Part shown: positions 1 to 5,422 of the stretch, piece by piece
Numbering within the stretch: the first letter of the stretch is position 1
How the letters are laid out: the number at the start of each line of letters is the position of its first letter
Assembly: GCA_015494245.1 (NCBI GenBank)
Contig: WGBN01000445.1
Location: 1-5,422 of the forward strand
DNA: 5,422 nucleotides
Direction: 5' to 3'
From: Saprospiraceae bacterium
GTDB taxonomy: Bacteria; Bacteroidota; Bacteroidia; Chitinophagales; Saprospiraceae
Position numbers and translations under genes: made by a program
The notes under the pieces: model-generated
Seen by the model: only the letters and a program-made list of their open reading frames with translations
What the model was told of the DNA's origin: nothing
The model's database searches: none

Positions 1-10
1 TACGCCCAAA

Positions 11-1273
11 ATGATGAAAGCAAGACGACTCAGAGACCATCTACGGCAGAAGAAAGACTCTCCACTCGGAAGGATTATCGTATTGACCGGCGCACGGCAA
101 ACCGGGAAAACGACCTTGGCACGTCGTTGCTTTCCCGACTATACCTATTTGTCCATTGAAGACCCCGTCATGCGACTGCGCTACAAGGAGCTCACTGCTG
201 CTCAGTGGAAAGAGCTATACCCCCACGCCATTTTAGACGAGGTACAGAAAGAACCTTCATTGATTGAGAGCATCAAATCTGCTTACGACCAATACGAAGA
301 CCTGCGCTATCTGCTGCTGGGCTCCAGCCAGTTGCTGCTGCTCCACAAAGTGAAAGAAAGCCTCGCAGGCCGCTGCATCATCCGGGAGGTATGGCCGTTA
401 ACGCTTCCGGAAATGCTCACTAAATCCTGGGACGATGCCATTCAGGATTCTTTTTTTGAACAAACGCTGAAACATAAAAAGGTAGCTGCATATCTTCCTG
501 CTTTTGAACTCTATCCGGATTTTGCCGAAAGGCAGAAAACCTTCGAATACTACCTCCAATTCGGCGCCTATCCGGCCCTCGTATCTCCTGCTTTAAGCGA
601 GGAAGAGCGCTACGAATGGTTGAGCAACTACATCGCTACTTACCTGGAAAGGGATGTTAGAGATCTGGCCGACTTCAGATTGCTGGACCCTTTCATCAAG
701 CTGCAAAAACTGACGGCTCTACTCACCGGCCAACTCGTCAATTTCGCCAAATTGGCCAATGAAACCGATGTGAGCGCCAAAACGGCTGCCCGCTTCTTGC
801 AATACTTAGAATTGAGTTATCAAATCATCACACTGCCTCCCTGGCATAAAAACAAAACCAAACGCCTTGTCAAAAAACCAAAACTGCACTATCTCGACAT
901 TGGTGTGCAAAGAGGTATTCTGCAAAAACGTGGGGCACTGACAGGGCACGAATGGGAAAGCGCCGTGGTCGCCGAATTGTACAAGCAAATTAAAAGCAAT
1001 CACATCCCGGCCAGTTGCTATCACCTGCGTTCACACGATGGTTTTGAGGTGGACATGCTGGTTGAACTGGAAGAGGGTTTCTTCGCCTTCGAATGCAAGC
1101 AAACAAAACGCATACAAAGAAAAGACATCCTCCACCTCCTTCGTCTGCCTGACATCCTCGACAAACCGCTACTGGCCTCTTTCGTACTTAGCCAAGACTC
1201 TGAAATAAAAGAAATGGAAAAAGGCATTTACGCCATGCCCGCAGCCATGTTCCTCACAAGCCAAACGAAATAG
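11..1273 (+). CDS. AAA_14 / DUF4143 family ATPase
   Basis: This 420-residue protein has the layout of the AAA_14 plus DUF4143 ATPase family, usually about 380-430 residues. A P-loop (GARQTGKTT, residues 27-35) is followed by a Walker B motif with its acidic pair (AILDEVQ, 73-79) and a sensor-like LLGSS (102-106). The middle contains the family's typical FGAYPALV and YLERDVRDL segments (184-219) and a helix-rich stretch that resembles a winged helix (about 230-275). The C-terminal third looks like a PD-(D/E)XK nuclease fold: E314, D348 in FEVDMLVE and E361-x-K363 in FECKQ line up as a possible active site. Family members are cytoplasmic NTPases of unknown function, sometimes suspected of DNA-related or toxin-antitoxin-like roles; nuclease activity here is inference. 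ATG codons at 11 and 14 are both possible starts, and only ten upstream bases are visible, so the promoter is not seen. It converges with asnB with a two-base gap. Confidence 0.93.
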   Translation: MMKARRLRDHLRQKKDSPLGRIIVLTGARQTGKTTLARRCFPDYTYLSIEDPVMRLRYKELTAAQWKELYPHAILDEVQKEPSLIESIKSAYDQYEDLRYLLLGSSQLLLLHKVKESLAGRCIIREVWPLTLPEMLTKSWDDAIQDSFFEQTLKHKKVAAYLPAFELYPDFAERQKTFEYYLQFGAYPALVSPALSEEERYEWLSNYIATYLERDVRDLADFRLLDPFIKLQKLTALLTGQLVNFAKLANETDVSAKTAARFLQYLELSYQIITLPPWHKNKTKRLVKKPKLHYLDIGVQRGILQKRGALTGHEWESAVVAELYKQIKSNHIPASCYHLRSHDGFEVDMLVELEEGFFAFECKQTKRIQRKDILHLLRLPDILDKPLLASFVLSQDSEIKEMEKGIYAMPAAMFLTSQTK

Positions 1274-1275
1274 CC

Positions 1276-2934
1276 CTACTCCCCTCCATGCACATCTACA
1301 GCCCTGCCCGAGGGGTCGTTCATGTTTTTGAAGGCCTCATCCCAGGCTAAAGCAGTGGGGGTGCTACAGGCGACGGAAGGCACGGAGGGCACAGTGGCTG
1401 CTGCAGCTTCCGAGGGGAACAGCTCTTCAAAAATGCTCCTGTAGTAATATTCTTCCTTATTGAGGGGCGGATTCACGGGAAAGCGGAAAGCGCGTTTTTC
1501 CATTTGCAGATCGGAAACAGCCGCTTCTGCAACGGCCTTCAGGCTGTCTATCCAGGAATAACCCACGCCATCGGAGAATTGCTCCTTCTGGCGCCAGGCT
1601 ACACTCTCCGGCAGGTAGTCTTCGAAGGCCTTGCGCAGCACCCATTTTTCCATGCGGCCGTTGCCGGCCATTTTGTCGCGAGGATTGATGCGCATGGCAA
1701 CGTCCATAAACTCTTTGTCCAGAAAGGGGACGCGCCCCTCAACGCCCCAGGCAGCAAGAGCCTTGTTGGCTCTGTTGCAATCGTAAAGGTGCAATTTGTC
1801 GAGCTTACGCACGGTCTCTTTGTGAAACTCTTCAGCATTGGGCGCCTTGTGAAAGTAGAGATAGCCTCCGAAAATTTCATCGGAGCCTTCACCCGAAAGT
1901 ACCATTTTGATGCCCATAGACTTGATGTAGCGCGCCATCAGATACATGGGGGTGGATGCACGAACAGTGGTTACGTCATAAGTCTCTAAGTGATAGATCA
2001 CATCCCGAATGGCATCCATACCTTCCTGTACGGTAAAGTGTATTTCGTGATGTACGGTGCCGATATGCTCTGCTACATCCCGTGCGTGCTTGAGGTCCGG
2101 CGAACCTTTAAGACCTACGGAAAAGGAGTGCAACTGAGGCCACCAGGCTTCCTGCAAGTCCCGCGATTCTACCCGCCTTGCGGCAAACTTTTTGGCGACA
2201 GCCGAAATGATGGAAGAGTCCAAACCTCCGGAAAGCAACACCCCATAGGGCACATCCGACATGAGCTGGCGATGTACGGCATCTTCCAAAGCCCTGCGCA
2301 AAGCATCTATATCCGTGGGATTGTCTTTGACCTGCTCATAAACCATCCAATCGCGCTCATACCAGCGCTTCAATTCACCCTCGGCGCTGTGATAATAATG
2401 CCCGGGAGGGAAAATTTCGATCTTCTTGCAAACCCCTTCCAAAGCTTTGAGCTCCGAAGCCAGATAGTAATGCCCCTCGGCATCCCATCCCTGATAAAGC
2501 GGAATGATGCCCATGTGGTCGCGGGCAATGAGGTATTCTCCGCTATGACTGTCGTAAAGGGTGAAAGCAAAGATGCCGTTTAAATCTTCGAGCAAAGCCG
2601 GTCCCTTCTCGGCATACAAAGGCAGGATGACCTCGCAATCCGACTGCGTCAGGAAATCGTATTTCCCTGCAAAATGTTTGCGAATTTTCTGGTGGTTGTA
2701 AATCTCGCCATTCACTGCCAGCACAAACCGCCCATCCGGGCTCTTCAAAGGCTGTTTGCCCGAGATGGGGTCCACAATGGCCAGACGCTCATGTGCCAGC
2801 ACAGCACGCTCATCGCTGTAAATGCCCGACCAGTCCGGCCCCCTGTGCCGCAGCTTACGGGCTTGCTCCAAAGCCTGCGCCCGCAAGCGCTCGCTACCGG
2901 CCTGGATGTTGAAAATGCTCAGTATTCCACACAT
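1276..2934 (-). CDS. asnB: Asparagine synthetase B (glutamine-hydrolysing)
   Basis: The enzyme makes asparagine from aspartate, ATP and glutamine in the cytoplasm. At 552 residues it is close to E. coli AsnB (554). The N-terminal class II glutaminase domain (1 to about 190) begins with the nucleophile Cys2 after Met removal (MCGI), which fixes the start, and shows RHRGPD (29-34), HERLAIVD (48-55), NGEIYNH (75-81) and SDCE with D99. The synthetase domain has the pyrophosphate loop LLSGGLDSS (233-241), SGEGSDEIFGGY (347-358), GRVPFLD (400-406) and RQKEQFSDGVG (448-458) with the expected catalytic lysine K450. The C-terminus (SVACS, WDEAF, DPSGRAV, VH) also follows the E. coli-type tail, so the gene is intact. 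A promoter lies just upstream and no Shine-Dalgarno sequence precedes the ATG, as usual in Bacteroidetes. The gene appears to be transcribed alone or as the distal part of the minus-strand run from 3959. Confidence 0.98.
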   Translation of the reverse strand: MCGILSIFNIQAGSERLRAQALEQARKLRHRGPDWSGIYSDERAVLAHERLAIVDPISGKQPLKSPDGRFVLAVNGEIYNHQKIRKHFAGKYDFLTQSDCEVILPLYAEKGPALLEDLNGIFAFTLYDSHSGEYLIARDHMGIIPLYQGWDAEGHYYLASELKALEGVCKKIEIFPPGHYYHSAEGELKRWYERDWMVYEQVKDNPTDIDALRRALEDAVHRQLMSDVPYGVLLSGGLDSSIISAVAKKFAARRVESRDLQEAWWPQLHSFSVGLKGSPDLKHARDVAEHIGTVHHEIHFTVQEGMDAIRDVIYHLETYDVTTVRASTPMYLMARYIKSMGIKMVLSGEGSDEIFGGYLYFHKAPNAEEFHKETVRKLDKLHLYDCNRANKALAAWGVEGRVPFLDKEFMDVAMRINPRDKMAGNGRMEKWVLRKAFEDYLPESVAWRQKEQFSDGVGYSWIDSLKAVAEAAVSDLQMEKRAFRFPVNPPLNKEEYYYRSIFEELFPSEAAAATVPSVPSVACSTPTALAWDEAFKNMNDPSGRAVDVHGGE

Positions 2935-2960
2935 AGACTTAAGGATATGGTTCTATCTTG

Positions 2961-2989
2961 CAAAGTTACGTGAATCTGCACGATTACAA
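2961..2989 (-). promoter_or_regulatory. Bacteroidetes-type promoter of asnB
   Basis: Read on the minus strand, TTG (2989-2987) is followed after 18 bases by TAACTTTG (2968-2961), a full match to the TAnnTTTG -7 box used by the primary sigma factor in Bacteroidetes. Transcription would start a few bases downstream, around 2955, giving a leader of only about 20 bases before the asnB ATG at 2934. The match and spacing are seen directly; activity is inferred. No hairpin or attenuator is visible in the short leader. Confidence 0.7.
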
Positions 2990-3087
2990 CTTACTCTGAC
3001 AAGGACTATGAAATTTTCAAGACTAAAATATAACAACTTCACTCCTTTAATATATCAATCAAAGATTGCCTGTAAACAGTATCTTTT

Positions 3088-3192
3088 TCATTTATCGAAA
3101 TCACTCTCTTTGAATTCTGAATTTGAACACCCTAAAACCGCAATCCCCATTGCCAGCAACAAAATACATTTGATCAGCTTTATCTGTTTCAT
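3088..3192 (-). CDS. Tiny putative lipoprotein, possibly truncated by a frameshift
   Basis: From the ATG at 3192 this encodes 34 residues that begin as a lipoprotein signal peptide: basic MKQIKLIK, hydrophobic core CILLLAMGIAVL, then the lipobox VLGC, so the cysteine (residue 22) would be lipidated by Lgt and cut by LspA. Only 13 residues, Cys included, form the mature part (SNSEFKESDFDK after it), which is very short. The frame is open further upstream to an ATG at 3312, five bases after the stop of the 213-residue gene, but the extra 40 residues would bury the signal peptide, so I prefer the inner start; ATG at 3207 is another option. An AAGGA lies very close to the chosen ATG. Codons in the next frame continue to a TGA at 3041-3039, so this may be a lipoprotein gene broken by a one-base shift. 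I do not recognise a family. It could also be a non-functional remnant. Confidence 0.4.
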   Translation of the reverse strand: MKQIKLIKCILLLAMGIAVLGCSNSEFKESDFDK

Positions 3193-3317
3193 TTCCTTAC
3201 ATTGCATACTTAATCCAAAGAGGTTTGAGAAAACCAAAGTTCTTGCCTTAGCAGATGGGGTGACTTGTAATGCCCGATCTGCTTTATTTTGAGTACAGAT
3301 TATTCTTGCCATTGCTA

Positions 3318-3959
3318 TTATTTCTTCATTTTTAATTCAATTTTATTTGATTCAATTGTTCTAAAATGTTGCCATGAAACTCTGTGCCCCTCACAATCAT
3401 AGGCATACATATCTCTATTAAATTCTACGATTGCTTCAACTCGATAGTCACCCTCTCTTTTTGGGACGACTACAATCAATGTCTTTCTCTCACCCTTTGG
3501 GATTTCAACCAAAGAGTTTCTGTTTTCCCTGCTCCATAAATCTTTGTGAGGATTTTTCAAATAATCTTCTCGCTCAAAAGCAAAACTCCTATGTAATTTC
3601 ATGGGCATTGCGCTCCACAAATAATTACTTTTTCTTAGGATTGCAGTATCCGGCACATATTTTTCTTTTACTACAGAAGCTCTCATTCTATCATTTTTAC
3701 CATATACATAAATATCAACAGGAGATTTATTTACGACCATCACTTCTACTACGACAAATGAAGAATCATTTTGGTATTTTTTCAACTGTTGGCTTGGATC
3801 GATGTATAAAAATACGGCATAAATAATTGTATCGTGATAACAACTGCCTTGATAATGATTTATTTCCCATTCTTCCACATTAACCAGAAGAGGGGTTTGC
3901 CCATTTCCAATTTTAGCTACTGCTAAAAGTACTATAACGAAGACTATTTGCTTCATCAT
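3318..3959 (-). CDS. Secreted protein of unknown function
   Basis: I do not recognise this 213-residue protein. It starts with a clear Sec signal peptide: Met-Met-Lys, hydrophobic IVFVIVLLAVA (5-15), and a probable cleavage near GNG/Q at residue 20-21, so the product should be periplasmic or exported. The mature part looks mostly beta-stranded, with alternating hydrophobic strands such as SFVVVEVMVVNKS (67-79), VDIYVYG (81-87), LIVVVP (161-166) and YRVEAIVEF (172-180). The segment EIPKGERKTLIVVV followed by GDYRVEA resembles the last strands of an Ig-like sandwich; this is inference from pattern only. Mature cysteines C40 and C189 could form a disulfide. ATG codons at 3959 and 3956 are both possible; AAGAAAGG directly abuts the first, so the second has the more usual spacing. 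Its composition is much richer in A+T than asnB, suggesting later acquisition. A promoter lies about 80 bases upstream, and the small lipoprotein ORF follows on the same strand. Confidence 0.85.
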   Translation of the reverse strand: MMKQIVFVIVLLAVAKIGNGQTPLLVNVEEWEINHYQGSCYHDTIIYAVFLYIDPSQQLKKYQNDSSFVVVEVMVVNKSPVDIYVYGKNDRMRASVVKEKYVPDTAILRKSNYLWSAMPMKLHRSFAFEREDYLKNPHKDLWSRENRNSLVEIPKGERKTLIVVVPKREGDYRVEAIVEFNRDMYAYDCEGHRVSWQHFRTIESNKIELKMKK

Positions 3960-4040
3960 CCTTTCTTGTTATTATTGGCAACCCCAAACTTCCCTACATC
4001 AATCAAAGCTCTCAAGATGCTTAAACTTTACTTACTACTG

Positions 4041-4071
4041 CAAATTTACAACCTCTATTTGACTTTTGCAA
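4041..4071 (-). promoter_or_regulatory. Bacteroidetes-type promoter of the secreted-protein gene
   Basis: On the minus strand TTG (4071-4069) is followed after 20 bases by TAAATTTG (4048-4041), a full match to TAnnTTTG. Transcription would begin near 4035, leaving a leader of roughly 75 bases before the ATG at 3959. This suggests the secreted-protein gene, perhaps with the small ORF behind it, is a transcription unit separate from the RhuM remnant and the DUF4139 gene upstream. Activity is inferred from the motif alone. Confidence 0.62.
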
Positions 4072-4147
4072 CTTTTACCGGATTTTTTTCAAACAACGGT
4101 TCATTAATGGTTTATTAAGAATTTAGACAGCAATGCCTCAATAGACC

Positions 4148-4186
4148 GCGGATAACGTGGGTTTGGCGGATTTACGCGGGTTTTAC
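4148..4186. repeat. Degenerate GCGGATTTAC-like tandem repeats
   Basis: Four imperfect units follow each other on the plus strand: GCGGATAAC (4148-4156), GTGGGTTTG (4157-4165), GCGGATTTAC (4166-4175) and GCGGGTTTTAC (4176-4186). The consensus is about GCGGRTTTAC with a period of 9-11 bases. The block is GC-rich beside strongly AT-rich sequence and lies in the noncoding stretch between the secreted-protein promoter and the RhuM remnant. From memory, similar GCGGATT-type short dispersed repeats occur between genes in many Bacteroidetes genomes; whether this is a member of such a family needs a genome-wide count. Confidence 0.55.
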
Positions 4187-4204
4187 TGAGTTTCACTTGA
4201 CAGC

Positions 4205-4486
4205 CTATTTTCCAAAGAAGGCGAGGTGGTACCCTTTCAGCCCTTGTGTTGCCCAAATGCGGAACTGCGTACCTCTGTGTGATCTCACGCGATAGCCTAC
4301 AGAAATAATTACATCGAGATTGTAGTATTTTGTCCGGTATTTTTTGCCGTCTGCGGTAGTTGTCAAGTATTCCTTGACAACTGAAACTTCATCCAACTCT
4401 CCCTCTTTAAAAATATTTCGAATATGCAGACTGATATTCTGCTTGGTAGTTTAAAACAACTCGGTCATTTGTGCTTGCGAGAGCCA
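4205..4486 (-). pseudogene. RhuM-family protein remnant with in-frame stop
   Basis: Reading from 4486 in one frame gives WLSQAQMTELF, then a TAA stop (4453-4451), then TTKQNISLH, IRNIFKEGELDEVSVVKEYL, an adjoining DGKKYRTKYYNLD, VIISVGYRVRSHRGTQFRIW and ATQ. This is the conserved N-terminal region of the virulence RhuM family (named after Salmonella rhuM; function unknown), where the TAA position normally holds glutamine in a LFQTTKQNIS context, so a CAA-to-TAA change is the simplest explanation. Homology begins about 20 bases past the stop of the DUF4139 gene and the N-terminal start is missing. After ATQ the frame runs on for only about 12 unrelated-looking residues to a stop at 4205, whereas intact RhuM proteins are several times longer. 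A 63-residue peptide could still start at TTG 4396, but a functional product is unlikely. The upstream WLSQAQM...NISLHI region has a helix-turn-helix look. Confidence 0.88.
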
Positions 4487-4506
4487 AAATAAGAATTGCT
4501 GTTTAT

Positions 4507-5422
4507 CTACTCCACAAACAACTCCCTGCCCTTGGGATATTTCACCTCATAGGCATTTTCCAGGGTAGCGGAAGCGCCCGGAGCGAGCTCTATTTCCCAG
4601 AGCACTTCGCCGGTTTCTTCGTTCAGTTGGCCGTGGCTTAGCTCTTTGACGGCAACTTCTATGGCGTTGTCCGTAGAAAGCGGGACCTGGTCGTGAATGC
4701 GGATGCGTATGGCCTCGCGCTTGTTGTTGCGTACAGTGATGCGGTAAGCTCTGCTCACTACCTGCTTGCCGGAGAGCACCCATTTGCGACTTCCCTCTCT
4801 GATCAACTCGCGCTTCACCTCTATGCCTTCGTCTCGGCCCAGGGAAAGCTCCAGGGTGTCGCCCGCCTCACTCAGGTCCAAGACCGAGCGGCCTGTAAAA
4901 GTATTCTCGAAGTACAGGCGCATCTCACCGTCCAGCAGATTGTACTTGCGCCAGTCTTCCACATAGGCGAGAAGATAGGCCGTCTCATCCAGCTTAGGGG
5001 TAGTCTCATACACATAGCTTGCCGGAATCTCCAACTGCGCCAAATCCAACTTCAGCTGAGATTTGCCGGAAGGCACAGAATAAGGTTCTTCCAATTCAAA
5101 CTTTACAGAAGTCGTGTTAAAAATGGCTTCGACTTGATTGACATTGCTTTCTTTGCCTTTCGCTTTCGCATATGCTGCACGAGTACCATCTACAGAATAA
5201 GGCGTTGCATCACTCCTCGACCCGTGTACCACAACCTCATCCAATAGAACACCATCTTGAGACAATTCAATGTTAATCTGCCCCCCCTGAGGTGGCACAC
5301 CGGCAACCTTTTGAGTGGAATATCCCACATAAGAAACTTCAATGCTTGAGATCGAAGCCGGCAAAGGCAGCTCGTAATAGCCATCGTAATCCGTTATCGT
5401 ACCTATGCTGCTTCCTGTAATG
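4507..5422 (-). CDS. MuiA-like DUF4139 protein with CarboxypepD_reg-like domain (5' end outside window)
   Basis: The frame is open to the right edge, so the true start lies outside; 304 C-terminal codons are visible. Residues 1 to about 60 of the visible part form the end of a CarboxypepD_reg-like beta domain: GTITDYDGYYELPLP (7-21), EVSYVGYSTQKV (28-39) and LDEVVVHG (60-67). The rest, from about 105, is the DUF4139 domain of the TIGR02231/mucoidy inhibitor MuiA family: TSVKFELEEPY (104-114), PKLDETAYLLAYVEDW (142-157), LSLGRDEGIEV (192-202), ITVRNNKREAI (228-238), a TGEVLWEIELAPG strand pair (270-282) and the family ending YEVKYPKG. Family members usually begin with a signal peptide, DUF4140 and a coiled coil, expected upstream here. 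They are thought to be envelope-associated; the molecular role is unknown, and the Pseudomonas mucoidy link may not apply. The stop is TAG; no terminator hairpin follows, and the RhuM remnant begins about 20 bases later on the same strand. Confidence 0.92.
   Translation of the reverse strand, partial: ITGSSIGTITDYDGYYELPLPASISSIEVSYVGYSTQKVAGVPPQGGQINIELSQDGVLLDEVVVHGSRSDATPYSVDGTRAAYAKAKGKESNVNQVEAIFNTTSVKFELEEPYSVPSGKSQLKLDLAQLEIPASYVYETTPKLDETAYLLAYVEDWRKYNLLDGEMRLYFENTFTGRSVLDLSEAGDTLELSLGRDEGIEVKRELIREGSRKWVLSGKQVVSRAYRITVRNNKREAIRIRIHDQVPLSTDNAIEVAVKELSHGQLNEETGEVLWEIELAPGASATLENAYEVKYPKGRELFVE

Noticed and set aside
1504..2583. Long plus-strand open frames (161 and 197 codons) opposite asnB
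   Set aside because: They lie antisense to a fully conserved asnB with all its catalytic motifs, and their translations show no domain-like pattern; they are shadows of a GC-richer coding gene.
3165..3172. TACATTTG on the plus strand as a promoter -7 box
   Set aside because: The nearest upstream TTG is about 12 bases away instead of about 18-20, and no plus-strand gene follows.
2822..3292. 156-codon plus-strand open frame spanning the asnB start and the island
   Set aside because: It crosses the asnB N-terminus, its promoter and the lipoprotein ORF on the opposite strand, changes character midway, and has no promoter pair on its strand.
3193..3312. N-terminal extension of the mini-lipoprotein to ATG 3312
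   Set aside because: It would place 40 residues ahead of a classical lipoprotein signal peptide, which could not then work as an N-terminal signal; the inner ATG at 3192 fits better.
3054..4008. Shared ATCAATCAAAG at 3054-3064 and 3998-4008 as direct repeats bounding the island
   Set aside because: An 11-base AT-rich match in low-complexity sequence could occur by chance and does not coincide with the composition boundaries or a visible element end.
4085..4130. T-run and TTAA-rich palindromic sequence near 4083-4130 as a terminator
   Set aside because: No GC-rich stem precedes a T-run in the orientation needed for the minus-strand genes.
4693..5247. 184-codon plus-strand open frame opposite the DUF4139 gene
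   Set aside because: The minus strand carries clear family motifs throughout, and the plus-strand translation shows no recognisable motif or start context.

Overview
The window looks like chromosomal DNA from a member of the Bacteroidetes. Two spaced promoter-like pairs match the TTG / TAnnTTTG signals of that phylum, start codons mostly lack a convincing Shine-Dalgarno sequence, and a DUF4139 protein carries a CarboxypepD_reg-like insertion, an arrangement typical of Bacteroidetes. The exact genus cannot be read from the sequence; base composition is moderate (one sampled 60-base line in asnB is about 55% G+C), which would suit an environmental lineage such as Saprospiria, but that is a guess.

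Layout, left to right: (1) a complete plus-strand gene for an AAA_14/DUF4143 ATPase at 11-1273; (2) a convergent minus-strand asnB, asparagine synthetase B, at 1276-2934, separated from the ATPase by only two bases and preceded by a good Bacteroidetes promoter; (3) an AT-rich minus-strand island, about 2990-4100, holding a tiny lipoprotein-like ORF and a 213-residue secreted protein of unknown function with its own promoter; (4) a block of short GC-rich degenerate tandem repeats at 4148-4186; (5) a minus-strand RhuM-family remnant at 4205-4486, broken by an in-frame TAA and truncated at both ends; (6) the 3' part of a minus-strand MuiA-like (DUF4139) gene running off the right edge.

The genes do not form an obvious pathway. 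asnB is a housekeeping enzyme, the ATPase and the DUF4139 protein belong to widespread families of poorly known function, and the middle (about 2990-4500) reads as an accessory, decaying insertion zone between two well-conserved genes. I found no CRISPR array, RNA gene, complete mobile element or convincing novel multi-gene system. The best leads are the broken RhuM gene with its neighbouring repeats, and the unrecognised secreted protein with the possibly frameshifted mini-lipoprotein beside it.
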